From NCBI GenBank assembly GCA_017468395.1, contig JAFUIR010000014.1, positions 62,001-126,000 on the forward strand: 64,000 nucleotides of DNA. The letters are read 5' to 3'. The stretch comes from Lachnospiraceae bacterium (lineage in GTDB: Bacteria > Bacillota > Clostridia > Lachnospirales > Lachnospiraceae). The notes beneath the pieces are model-generated. The model was given only the letters and a program-made list of their open reading frames with translations, was not told where the DNA came from and ran no database searches. The position numbers and the translations under genes are program-made. Position 1 is the first letter of the stretch. Each line of letters starts with the position of its first letter. This document shows positions 46,933 to 55,423 of this stretch, in pieces.

Positions 46933-48052
46933 AAGTATAAAATGGGGCCTGTTTTTGAATAAGCGCCTGCTGAAAAAAGGAAGTTTTTTACTTGTTCTTT
47001 TGATGGTGCCTTTACTGATAGCGGGCATGCGTATGGCGGCAAAAGAGGAAAGTAATGTGCTTACCATTGCCTTATATGGCGGGCCCGAAGATGAATTGGC
47101 AGGCGAGATTATCGTAAATTTGTTATCCGAAGACAGTATTGTAAAATATGTAAAGGCGGATTCCCAAGAAATGGCAAGGAAGACCGTAGAAAATGGTACT
47201 GCGGATGCGGCTTGGATATTTGTAGACGATTTACAAGGTGCCCTGCAGGAAGTGGCGGTCAGTCACAATTCCAACGTTGTGACCATGGTACAGCGGGAAG
47301 ATAATATGCAGCTTCGGCTGGCAAGAGTGAAGTTGTATTCTGCCATTTATTCTAAATATCTTTACGCCATCTTTGAAAATTTTATGGAAACGAAATTGAA
47401 TGTCACGGATTTGTCAAAAGAGGAAATGATGAAGTACTTTTCCGGTGTACATGTGAGAAATGATTTGTTCCAAATGAGTTACATGAATAAAGATGAGGAA
47501 GTGGCAGAGAGTAACTATTTGCTGACACCCCTTAGGGGAATGCTCTCTGTATGGCTTATGCTTGCGGGAATGGCATCGGTGATGTATTTTTTACAGGACA
47601 AACAAAACGGTCTGTTTGACAGAGTACCCATAGAACGCAGAGGTGCCCTGGCTGTTTCTTATCAGTGGATTGTGGTGTTGGACGGAGCGCTGATGATGCT
47701 GCTATCCATGCTTTTTACAGGTACATTTGTATCTTGGAAAAAGGAAATAATGTGCTTGTTGCCGTTCATTTTTGCGGCGGTAGGTTTTTGTAATCTGCTT
47801 AGGGTACTGTGTGGTAAGATGGAGCGGCTTGGTGCATTGATTCCTATTTTGATTCTGGGGATGCTTGTATTATGTCCTGTGTTTATTGATTTTAAGAGCA
47901 TGAGGATACTGCAGATTTTGTTCCCGCCATTTTATTATTTAAAATCCATAAGCAGCAATGTGTTTCTTTATGAAATGCTGGTATATGGTGCTGTGGTGTG
48001 GATAGCAGGTATATTGATAGAATGGCTTTGTAACAAAAGGAAACGTGTATAA
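46916..48052 (+). CDS. ABC-2 type membrane subunit 2
   Basis: A 378-residue membrane protein, similar in layout to the preceding one: an N-terminal helix (about 19-37), an outside domain, then about six helices from residue 200. It begins inside the end of subunit 1 (17-base overlap). Together with the ATPase it should form a complete ABC exporter. The preceding zinc-ribbon protein may work with it. Substrate unknown. Confidence 0.8.
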   Translation: MKRLYKSIKWGLFLNKRLLKKGSFLLVLLMVPLLIAGMRMAAKEESNVLTIALYGGPEDELAGEIIVNLLSEDSIVKYVKADSQEMARKTVENGTADAAWIFVDDLQGALQEVAVSHNSNVVTMVQREDNMQLRLARVKLYSAIYSKYLYAIFENFMETKLNVTDLSKEEMMKYFSGVHVRNDLFQMSYMNKDEEVAESNYLLTPLRGMLSVWLMLAGMASVMYFLQDKQNGLFDRVPIERRGALAVSYQWIVVLDGALMMLLSMLFTGTFVSWKKEIMCLLPFIFAAVGFCNLLRVLCGKMERLGALIPILILGMLVLCPVFIDFKSMRILQILFPPFYYLKSISSNVFLYEMLVYGAVVWIAGILIEWLCNKRKRV

Positions 48053-48112
48053 TTAGTGCATTAGGGAATGATATATTTAAAGGCGTGCAAAAGCGTGCGG
48101 ATGGGAGTGCAT

Positions 48113-49216
48113 ATGGAAGTAATTTTGAAAAATTTGACAAAGAAATTTCCGAGTCGTGACAAAAAGAAACATGAGGATGTTATTGCGGTCAATGACTTTG
48201 ATTTTGTGATACCGGATGGAAAATTAATCGGGCTTTTGGGGCCTTCCGGATGCGGAAAAAGTACTACACTGAATTTAATCAGTGGTTTGCAAAAACCTAC
48301 CAGCGGCCAGATTTTCTTTGGGGATGATGATGTGACTAATCTGCCTCCCGAAAACAGAGGTATTGGTCTGGTGTTCCAAAACTATGCCCTTTATCCTCAT
48401 CTCACGGTAAGACAGAATATTACATTTCCTTTGGAAAATTTAAAGGGGAAGGATAAACTGACCAAGGAGCAGATGAATGAGAAAGCCTTGGAAGTAGCCA
48501 AAATGGTGCAGATTGACGAACTGATGGACAGAAAACCGGGAGAACTTTCCGGCGGTCAGCAGCAAAGAGTTGCCATTGCCCGTGCTTTGGTAAAAATGCC
48601 CAGAGTGCTTTTGCTTGACGAGCCCCTTTCCAATCTGGATGCGAGACTGAGGCTCCAGACAAGGGAGGAAATCAGAAGAATCCAAAAAGAAACAAAGATT
48701 ACCACTATTTTTGTAACCCACGACCAGGAAGAGGCTATGAGCATTTCCGACATGATTGTGGTTATGAAAGAAGGTGTGGTGCACCAGATAGGAAAACCTC
48801 AGGAAGTTTATGATAAACCTATCAACTTGTTTGTGGCAAAATTCCTTGGCACACCGCCTATCAGCGTATTTGAGGGCAAGGTGCGAGAAAATAAACTGTA
48901 CATCGGTGATGATGCGGTTTTGGATATCGCAGGCGTTCCCAACAAAGATGTCTATGTAGGTATCAGACCGGAAGGGTTTGACCTGAAAGAAGACGGACCT
49001 CTTTGCTGCGCACTTAGAGGCGTGGAAGTAATGGGAAGGGACAGCAGTGTAATTGCAAGTCACAGTGCCTGCCTGAATGAGGTGATCCGCGCCATTATTG
49101 ATACGGATACTGCAGTGGACGCAGAAGGCGATCAGGTAAGATTTGCTTTGGCACCTCACAAGGTACATCTTTTTGACAAGGAAACAGAAGCAAGAATCGA
49201 CTTCGAAAGCAGATAG
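48113..49216 (+). CDS. ABC importer ATP-binding protein, UgpC/MsmK type
   Basis: ATPase of 367 residues of the sugar-importer type. Walker A GPSGCGKSTT, the Q-loop VFQNYALYPHLTVRQN, signature LSGGQQQRVAIARAL, Walker B VLLLDEPLSNLDARLR and a C-terminal regulatory (TOBE-type) domain. The ATG at 48113 follows GGGAG and begins MEVILKNLTKKF, the standard start; the frame opens earlier at 48068. Two permeases and a binding protein follow directly. Some organisms share one such ATPase among several sugar importers. Confidence 0.93.
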   Translation: MEVILKNLTKKFPSRDKKKHEDVIAVNDFDFVIPDGKLIGLLGPSGCGKSTTLNLISGLQKPTSGQIFFGDDDVTNLPPENRGIGLVFQNYALYPHLTVRQNITFPLENLKGKDKLTKEQMNEKALEVAKMVQIDELMDRKPGELSGGQQQRVAIARALVKMPRVLLLDEPLSNLDARLRLQTREEIRRIQKETKITTIFVTHDQEEAMSISDMIVVMKEGVVHQIGKPQEVYDKPINLFVAKFLGTPPISVFEGKVRENKLYIGDDAVLDIAGVPNKDVYVGIRPEGFDLKEDGPLCCALRGVEVMGRDSSVIASHSACLNEVIRAIIDTDTAVDAEGDQVRFALAPHKVHLFDKETEARIDFESR

Positions 49217-49226
49217 GAGCGGCAGT

Positions 49227-50132
49227 ATGATAAAGAAAATTTTCAGTAATAGCGGCCTGAAAGGCTGGCTGTATCTTTTACCGGCCATTCTGTTTTTGGG
49301 TGTGTTTATGGTGTATCCCCTGATCGATGTTTTTATTTACTCTTTTGAAGAGGGGTACAATTCCGCATCCCAGACTTATTTTGGGGTGGGAACCTATAAC
49401 TATTCTTATGTACTTCGTGACCCTTACTTTTTGCAGGCGGTAAAAAATACTTTTATATTGGTTATTATTACAGTGCCCCTTTCCACAGGGATTGCACTGC
49501 TGATTTCTGTGGGTTTAAGTTCTATAAAGCCTTTGCGGAACCTGTTTCAGACCATTTATTTTCTGCCTTATGTAACCAATACGTTGGCAGTTGGTCTGGT
49601 ATTTATGATTTTGTTCAAAAAGACTGCTTATTCGGACGGTTTGGTAAATTTACTGATTAACTGGTTCGGGGGCAGTTCCGTGGACTTTATTGACGGACCG
49701 TACTGGGCTAAAATGTTTGTACTTTGCTTTTATACCATCTGGGTAGTAATGCCCTTTAAGATTTTGATTTTGACCAGTGCCCTTTCTTCCGTAAATCAGA
49801 TTTATTATAATGCGGCAAAAGTGGACGGTACATCTAAGTTCCGCATTTTCAGACGCATTACACTGCCTATGATTTCGCCTATGATTTTTTATCTGGTAAT
49901 CACAGGATTTATCGGTGCTTTCAAGGCTTACAGCGATGCGGTAGCACTTTTCGGCACGGATTTGAATGCGGCGGAAATGAATACCATTGTAGGCTATGTT
50001 TATGATATGCTCTACGGCGACAGCGGCGGATATCCTTCTTATGCGTCCGCAGCGGCAATTATTTTATTTGCAATCGTACTTACCATTACTTGTATCAATT
50101 TGCTGATTAGCAAGAAAAATGTTCATTATTAA
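49227..50132 (+). CDS. ABC sugar-type permease 1 (UgpA-like)
   Basis: Membrane subunit of 301 residues with six helices and the conserved loop YYNAAKVDGTSKFRIFRRITLPMISPMIF that contacts the ATPase. The ATG at 49227 has AGGAGCGG at a normal distance; an upstream start at 49143 would lie inside the ATPase gene. It is followed 10 bases later by the second permease. Confidence 0.93.
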   Translation: MIKKIFSNSGLKGWLYLLPAILFLGVFMVYPLIDVFIYSFEEGYNSASQTYFGVGTYNYSYVLRDPYFLQAVKNTFILVIITVPLSTGIALLISVGLSSIKPLRNLFQTIYFLPYVTNTLAVGLVFMILFKKTAYSDGLVNLLINWFGGSSVDFIDGPYWAKMFVLCFYTIWVVMPFKILILTSALSSVNQIYYNAAKVDGTSKFRIFRRITLPMISPMIFYLVITGFIGAFKAYSDAVALFGTDLNAAEMNTIVGYVYDMLYGDSGGYPSYASAAAIILFAIVLTITCINLLISKKNVHY

Positions 50133-50142
50133 GGGAGGCGGC

Positions 50143-51015
50143 ATGAAGAATATGGATTTTAATAAAATTGAAAAAAGTGCCAAAACCCGCCAGAAAGTAG
50201 TAAGTACCATAACTTACGCACTTTTGGCAATATGGGCATTGGTGGTACTGTTTCCTTTTTACTGGATGATTTTGACGTCCGTAAAAAGTTACGGCTCCTA
50301 TAACTCCGAATATATTCCTAAGTTTTTTACATTGTCCCCCACATTTGAAAACTATGTGGAGGCATTTACGGCGGTGCCTTTGGCAAAATACTTTTTAAAT
50401 ACCACTATTTTTACAGTTTTGACAACGGCTGTTATGCTTGTGGTAATTACACTGGCGGCTTTTGCTTTTGCACGATTGGATTTCAAAGGAAAAAATGCGG
50501 CTTTTGTAATTTTTCTTTCCCTGATGATGATTCCCAACGAACTGGTTATCATCACAAACTTTGTGACCATTACGGAGTGGGATATGCGAAATACCTTTGC
50601 AGGACTGATTTTGCCATCCATTACTTCTGTATTTTATATTTATCTACTGAAAGAAAATTTTGAGCAGATACCGGACAGTTTATACTACGCAGCGAAAGTG
50701 GACGGCACATCGGATTTAAAGTACCTTCTGAAAGTGATGGTGCCTATCTCTAAGCCCACGCTGGTTACCATTACGATTTTGAAAGTTATCGAGTGCTGGA
50801 ACTCTTATGTGTGGCCCAGACTGATTACAGACGATGAAAATTACTTCCTTGTTTCAAATGGTATTCAGGAAATTAGGGAAAATGGTTTCGGACGTGAAAA
50901 CATTCCTGCCATGATGGCAGCGGTAGTGGTAATTTCCCTGCCCTTAATTATACTTTTCCTGATTTTCCGCAATAAGGTAATGGAAGGTGTATCAAGAGGA
51001 GGTACCAAAGGATGA
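50143..51015 (+). CDS. ABC sugar-type permease 2 (UgpE-like)
   Basis: A 290-residue permease with six helices and the EAA-type loop LYYAAKVDGTSDLKYLLKVMVP. The frame starts at 50119 but the ATG at 50143 follows GGGAGG and is preferred; ATG 50152 is another option. Its last bases overlap the binding-protein gene by 4. With permease 1 it makes the channel heterodimer. Confidence 0.93.
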   Translation: MKNMDFNKIEKSAKTRQKVVSTITYALLAIWALVVLFPFYWMILTSVKSYGSYNSEYIPKFFTLSPTFENYVEAFTAVPLAKYFLNTTIFTVLTTAVMLVVITLAAFAFARLDFKGKNAAFVIFLSLMMIPNELVIITNFVTITEWDMRNTFAGLILPSITSVFYIYLLKENFEQIPDSLYYAAKVDGTSDLKYLLKVMVPISKPTLVTITILKVIECWNSYVWPRLITDDENYFLVSNGIQEIRENGFGRENIPAMMAAVVVISLPLIILFLIFRNKVMEGVSRGGTKG

Positions 51016-52637
51016 TGAAAATGAGAAAAAAATGGTTATCCCTTCTCCTTTTGACAGTGCTGACAGTTGGAAGTGCCCTTTCCCTTACGGGATGTCACGG
51101 AAGAGAAGGCTTAGAACCCTTTGTGATTCCTGAGGAATTTGATACCTCCAGAGAGTATGACATTACTTTCTGGGCAAAAAACGACACCAACAAAACCCAA
51201 ACTATGATTTACGAGCAGGCCATTGCGGATTTTGAGGCGCTTTATCCCAATATCAATGTGAATTTGCGCTTGTATACGGACTACGGAAGAATTTACAACG
51301 ATGTTATTACCAATATTGCCACAAACACTACACCCAACGTCTGCATTACCTATCCCGACCATATTGCTACCTATTTGACAGGTGACAATCAGGTGGCCCC
51401 TTTGGAAGAGTTGTTAGTGGACGGGAAATATGGTCTTGGGGGCAGCGAAGTTAGGTTTGATGCCCCTACCAAAGAGGAAATAATTCCGAAATTTTTGGAG
51501 GAATGTGAATTTGGCGGACATTATTATGCCATGCCTTATATGCGTTCCACGGAAGCATGCTATATCAATAAAACCTATGTGGAAGCATTAGGCTACACTT
51601 TACCGGAAAAACTGACCTGGGACTTTGTGTGGGAAGTGTCCGATGCAGCCACCAAGCAGGATGCAGAGGGCAATTATCTGGTAAACGGACAGAAGGTTAT
51701 GATTCCGTTTATTTATAAGTCCACAGATAATATGATGATTCAGATGCTCCGGCAGAAAGACGCAGGCTATTCCACCAAGGAAGGTCAGATGCTTCTTTTT
51801 AACGATACCACGAAAGAACTGCTTTTTGACATTGCAGACCATGTGAAGTTGGGAGCCTTTTCGACTTTCAAGATTTCCAGTTATCCTGCCAATTTCTTAA
51901 ATGCAGGGCAGTGTATTTTTGCTATTGACTCTACGGCAGGTGCCACATGGATGGGAACAGACGCCCCTCTTTGCGACATTAGTGAAGAAAAAATCGTGGA
52001 ATTTGAAATTGAAGTTATGGAAATCCCCCAATTTGACCCGGAAAATCCGGAGATGATTTCCCAAGGTCCCTCTGTTTGTATTTTTAACAAAGAAGACCCT
52101 CAGGAAGTTATGGCATCTTGGCTTTTTATGCAATATCTGCTGACGAACAAAGTGCAGATTGCCTATGCCCAGACGGAAGGTTATGCGCCGGTCACATCCA
52201 AAGCACAGCAGGATCCGCAGTATTTGGACTATTTGAGCCGTGGGGGCGAAGACAATGAACTTTATTATGATGTAAAGATTGAGGCAACGGAGATTTTGCT
52301 TGACAACGTGGACAATACCTTTGTGACACCGGTGTTTAACGGCTCTGCATCCCTTCGTGATGCGGCTGGGCAACTTATTGAAAATACGGTAAAATCCGTG
52401 AGAAGAAAGCAGACCGTGGATGAGGCGTACATGGAAAGTCTTTACAGTGACACCATTTCCCTGTACCGTCTGGACCAGTTGGAAAGTCAGGGAGGAGCCC
52501 TTGGAGCGGATAAGGCGGCTCTTGGGGAAATGCCGGGGACTTCCGTCATATTACTTTCTTCTTTGGGAGTTGCATGGATACTTATTATCCTTTATGTAGG
52601 CTGTCAAATGATAAAAAAGAAGAGAAATAATCAATAA
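51012..52637 (+). CDS. Extracellular solute-binding lipoprotein with C-terminal membrane helix
   Basis: A 541-residue binding protein of the sugar type (family 1). The signal peptide ends in a strict lipobox LTGC with C28. The body (about 40-500) has the ordinary two-lobe layout. Residues about 515-533 (SVILLSSLGVAWILIILYVG) form an added hydrophobic helix followed by basic residues, so it could be anchored at both ends. The start overlaps permease 2 by 4 bases, with GAGGAGG upstream. The substrate is not clear; a sugar, oligosaccharide or polyol is likely from the transporter class. Confidence 0.88.
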   Translation: MMKMRKKWLSLLLLTVLTVGSALSLTGCHGREGLEPFVIPEEFDTSREYDITFWAKNDTNKTQTMIYEQAIADFEALYPNINVNLRLYTDYGRIYNDVITNIATNTTPNVCITYPDHIATYLTGDNQVAPLEELLVDGKYGLGGSEVRFDAPTKEEIIPKFLEECEFGGHYYAMPYMRSTEACYINKTYVEALGYTLPEKLTWDFVWEVSDAATKQDAEGNYLVNGQKVMIPFIYKSTDNMMIQMLRQKDAGYSTKEGQMLLFNDTTKELLFDIADHVKLGAFSTFKISSYPANFLNAGQCIFAIDSTAGATWMGTDAPLCDISEEKIVEFEIEVMEIPQFDPENPEMISQGPSVCIFNKEDPQEVMASWLFMQYLLTNKVQIAYAQTEGYAPVTSKAQQDPQYLDYLSRGGEDNELYYDVKIEATEILLDNVDNTFVTPVFNGSASLRDAAGQLIENTVKSVRRKQTVDEAYMESLYSDTISLYRLDQLESQGGALGADKAALGEMPGTSVILLSSLGVAWILIILYVGCQMIKKKRNNQ

Positions 52638-52642
52638 TGGTA

Positions 52643-52670
52643 TTGATTTATTGGGAGATTTTAGTATAAT
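52643..52670 (+). promoter_or_regulatory. Promoter of the OB-fold lipoprotein gene
   Basis: TTGATT (52643-52648), a 16-base spacer and TATAAT (52665-52670), about 70 bases ahead of the start codon. Confidence 0.6.
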
Positions 52671-52740
52671 AAAGGCGATGTTTATCTATAAACATTTCTG
52701 TAACTATTATGTTAAGAAACAACAGAAAGAGGAGAAAAAA

Positions 52741-53472
52741 ATGAAAAAAATCACAGCATTACTTATGGCAGTATTAATGGTATTTGGTCTTACTGCATGC
52801 GGTTCTGAAGACATTAACGCAAAATCCGAAGGCGTTATGACTTATGCAGAATATGCGGCAGCAGAACTTGATTCCGCAGTTGTAATCGAAGGCTATGTTC
52901 AGGCAAAACAGTCTTGGTGGAACAATTCCGCTACTGTTTATCTGCAGGACGGCGAAGGCGCTTACTTCGTATACAACATGGTTTGTTCCGAAGAGGACTA
53001 TGCAAAACTGGAGCAGGGTACCAAAATCAAAGTTACCGGTTACAAAACAGAGTGGGCCGGTGAAGTAGAAGTGGCTGAAGGCGCTACTTTCGAAATCATG
53101 GATGGTAACTATGTAGCAGAAGCACAGGATGTTACATCTCTGCTTGGCACAGATGAACTGATTGATAACCAGAACAAATTTGTTGCTTTCAAAGACATGA
53201 CAGTAGAAGCAAGCACAGATGCAAACGGTAACGAAGTTGCTTATTTGTACAAATGGGATGGTTCCGGTCAGGACGGCGATGATTTGTACTTTTACGTTTC
53301 TTTGAATGGTGAGAAATATCAGTTCACAGTAGAGTCTTATCTGTGCGACAACACAACAGATGTTTACGCAGCAGTTAAGAACTTGAAAGTGGGCGATGTA
53401 GTTGATATGGAAGGATTCCTTTACTGGTATGAAGGTGTAAACCCTCACATCACTTCCGTAACTGTAAAATAA
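52741..53472 (+). CDS. OB-fold-like secreted lipoprotein
   Basis: A 243-residue lipoprotein. Signal peptide with lipobox LTAC, C20. The rest shows two successive OB-fold-like regions (about 35-110 and 125-240) that each contain a core such as VVIEGYVQAKQSWWN... YLQDGEGAYFVYN. Such modules in secreted proteins often bind nucleic acids or sugars; the ligand here is unknown. The start at 52741 has GAGGAG seven bases upstream, while the frame opens at 52651. It is followed by a structured repeat that acts as its terminator. Confidence 0.82.
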   Translation: MKKITALLMAVLMVFGLTACGSEDINAKSEGVMTYAEYAAAELDSAVVIEGYVQAKQSWWNNSATVYLQDGEGAYFVYNMVCSEEDYAKLEQGTKIKVTGYKTEWAGEVEVAEGATFEIMDGNYVAEAQDVTSLLGTDELIDNQNKFVAFKDMTVEASTDANGNEVAYLYKWDGSGQDGDDLYFYVSLNGEKYQFTVESYLCDNTTDVYAAVKNLKVGDVVDMEGFLYWYEGVNPHITSVTVK

Positions 53473-53485
53473 TAACAGGAACATT

Positions 53486-53739
53486 AAAAGAACTGTTGTA
53501 GAGTAGTTATACTTGGATAGTAATTGTAAAAAGATTTCTGACGCAGACTCTTGAAAAACCTCAGCACTTAGGTGGTGGGCAGATGCTTTCACAGCAAATG
53601 ATTGCTTGCAACTCATGTGTTGTGAAAGTGTCTGAACAGCACCTTATGTACTGTTACGTTTTTCACGAAGTGAGAACGCGTCTGCAAAGAAACTTTTTAC
53701 AATGGATATCCAAAGCTATTACTCTACAACAGTTCTTTT
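53486..53739. repeat. Structured intergenic repeat, copy 2
   Basis: A 254-base nested inverted repeat between convergent genes. The outer arms are a perfect 20-base pair (53486-53505 and 53720-53739), containing AACTGTTGTAGAG and its complement. The next arms (TTGTAAAAAG near 53529 and CTTTTTACAA near 53692) and the inner CTTTCACA/TGTGAAAG also pair. The 36-base block 53649-53684 is 33/36 identical to copy 1. The T-run after the right arm lets it act as terminator for the upstream gene. The 87-residue open frame across it is not credible. Confidence 0.88.
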
Positions 53740-53764
53740 TTGTTGCGTTGATATACAGTCTAAC

Positions 53765-54586
53765 TTATGATGTGGGCTTGCGAAGCGGGCAGGCAGACAT
53801 GGAAATCTTGTCCTTTAACACAGTGAGCCCATTGTCTTCCAGATAGTCCTGCAAAATAGGAAGCGACTGGGAGGAGGTGGGGCCGATGATAATCTCGCCC
53901 ACAAGATCAGAAAGATGCATACCCAGTTTACCGCACATTCTGTTTAAATCCAGCGGATAATATTTTTTGATGCGGTCCATGGAAACATGGTATTTAGGCT
54001 CCACCGCAAACTCGTTGGAGATGAATGGGGAAACTACCAGACGGAATTCCCTTTCACTGGAAAAAGAAGGATGTTTAAAAGCGGCGGACTGCACCCATGC
54101 ATCGTTCATCAGATGCTGCAAAGCAGAGACACAACTTGAGAAATCCCCGCTTTTTTTTATTTGCCTGTAAAATTCCGTTACAAGGCGGTGTTCATGCATG
54201 TCTGACTGATAATATACTTCCTGCAGGGAAATGGCGCCGCCCACCATCCGCTGCATCAAATCTTCATGGAATGCAATGCACACACCTTGTCCCAAATGAC
54301 CGTACCGTTCCCACTGGGAAGCATCGTCACGGTATCTGGAAAAACAAGCCGCATAGGCGGAGTAATGAAATTCTTTTGCCAGTTCCTTTTGGAAAAAGGC
54401 TTCTGCCTTACGGGATTTTTCGTTTTCCCCGTCCTGATTCAAATTATCAATCACTGCTTTACAGATGCCATTCATAAAAAGGCGCATCTCGGCAGCATCA
54501 TTCATATTCAAAATATTGTTAAGGCGCAGTTCTGCGCAGCGGATAATCCCGTCGAAAGCTGCAAAATCAGTATAATGGTATAACAT
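53765..54586 (-). CDS. DUF2971 family protein
   Basis: A 273-residue soluble protein. Features of DUF2971 are present: an N-terminal HYTD motif, NDAAEMR, the CFSRYRDDASQWERYG stretch, and GVCIAFHEDL. The molecular function is not established; some family members lie in phage-defence loci. Ribosome site GGAGG is well placed and includes the stop of the Nudix gene, 3 bases upstream, so the two are co-expressed. It ends 26 bases from the structured repeat copy 2. Confidence 0.8.
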   Translation of the reverse strand: MLYHYTDFAAFDGIIRCAELRLNNILNMNDAAEMRLFMNGICKAVIDNLNQDGENEKSRKAEAFFQKELAKEFHYSAYAACFSRYRDDASQWERYGHLGQGVCIAFHEDLMQRMVGGAISLQEVYYQSDMHEHRLVTEFYRQIKKSGDFSSCVSALQHLMNDAWVQSAAFKHPSFSSEREFRLVVSPFISNEFAVEPKYHVSMDRIKKYYPLDLNRMCGKLGMHLSDLVGEIIIGPTSSQSLPILQDYLEDNGLTVLKDKISMSACPLRKPTS

Positions 54587-54589
54587 AAT

Positions 54590-55243
54590 TTACCTCCACA
54601 AATCAGATACAAAATACATAAGACCGGCCCATGTGTAGACCGAGTAGAAAAGTCCGTCGCTGTCACGTCCTGCTTTCAAAATTTCCTTCGCTTCAGAGAC
54701 AGAAAGAAGAGTAAATCCGTCAAAACATTCGCTTCCCACAGCCCCGTCCTGATTAAGGCAGGAAGTATCTTCCAAATAGATGATTCCGCAAACAAGGGCG
54801 TTGCTTTCGTCTGTCATGCCGGGGGAGGAAAACAGCAGGGGATTTATTACAAAAAAAGAATCCCTTTCACCGGGTATTATGCCCGTTTCTTCCGTGATTT
54901 CTCTTTTGGCAGCAGATAAAAGAGGATTTTCGCTTGCTACATCCTCTGCATCCAAAAGTCCGGCGGGAGGACTGAGCAGAAACTGTCCTGCGGGATAACG
55001 GTACTCCTTGGTAAGTAACAGTTTGGGCTCTTCATTTTTTATATTTAAAATAACCACGCATGTCACGGCATCCGGAAGCATTTGGCGGAAATCTGCATCA
55101 GACTTAATGGCCGCGATGTTTTCCAAAGGGCGCCTTGTAGCATCAAAATAATGCTTTCCTTCTTCATATTGCAAATCAAAGACTTTTATAAATTTCGACT
55201 CAAAAAGAGGCTTCACATTTTCTTTTTTTATCAGAGGTTTCAT
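54590..55243 (-). CDS. Nudix hydrolase, ADP-ribose pyrophosphatase type
   Basis: A 217-residue Nudix enzyme. The Nudix box is the stretch PAGLLDAEDVASENP... AAKREITEETGI; the GLLD-to-REITEE spacing is longer than in the plain motif. The fold and the acidic residues are those of ADP-ribose/ADP-sugar pyrophosphatases, so it probably cuts nucleoside diphosphate sugars. Ribosome site AAAGG precedes the ATG at 55243. The stop (TAA) lies inside the ribosome site of the DUF2971 gene, so the two are translationally coupled. Confidence 0.82.
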   Translation of the reverse strand: MKPLIKKENVKPLFESKFIKVFDLQYEEGKHYFDATRRPLENIAAIKSDADFRQMLPDAVTCVVILNIKNEEPKLLLTKEYRYPAGQFLLSPPAGLLDAEDVASENPLLSAAKREITEETGIIPGERDSFFVINPLLFSSPGMTDESNALVCGIIYLEDTSCLNQDGAVGSECFDGFTLLSVSEAKEILKAGRDSDGLFYSVYTWAGLMYFVSDLWR

Positions 55244-55286
55244 GGTAAATTCCTTTCAAAGTAAAGTACCTGCCTGTATCAATCTT

Positions 55287-55315
55287 ATTGTATTACAAAT
55301 CCGGGAAGATGGCAA
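55287..55315 (-). promoter_or_regulatory. Promoter of the Nudix-DUF2971 operon
   Basis: On the minus strand TTGCCA (complement of 55310-55315), 17-base spacer, TACAAT (complement of 55287-55292), about 45 bases ahead of the start at 55243. Confidence 0.5.
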
Positions 55316-55358
55316 ATAGGGAAAATAAAATAAAAAATAGACGAAATAAATCATATGG

Positions 55359-55387
55359 TTGAAATATTCAGAATATTCGTGTAGAAT
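55359..55387 (+). promoter_or_regulatory. Promoter of the six-helix chemoreceptor
   Basis: TTGAAA (55359-55364), 17-base spacer, TAGAAT (55382-55387), about 36 bases ahead of the start. This is a sigma-A style promoter, not a clear sigma-28 (flagellar) one. Confidence 0.55.
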
Positions 55388-55423
55388 TAATTTTAGGTTT
55401 ATACAAATATATGGGGTGGTTTT

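Noticed and set aside
53583-53846. An 87-residue open frame across repeat copy 2
   Set aside because: It is formed by the repeat sequence; no ribosome site and no sensible composition.
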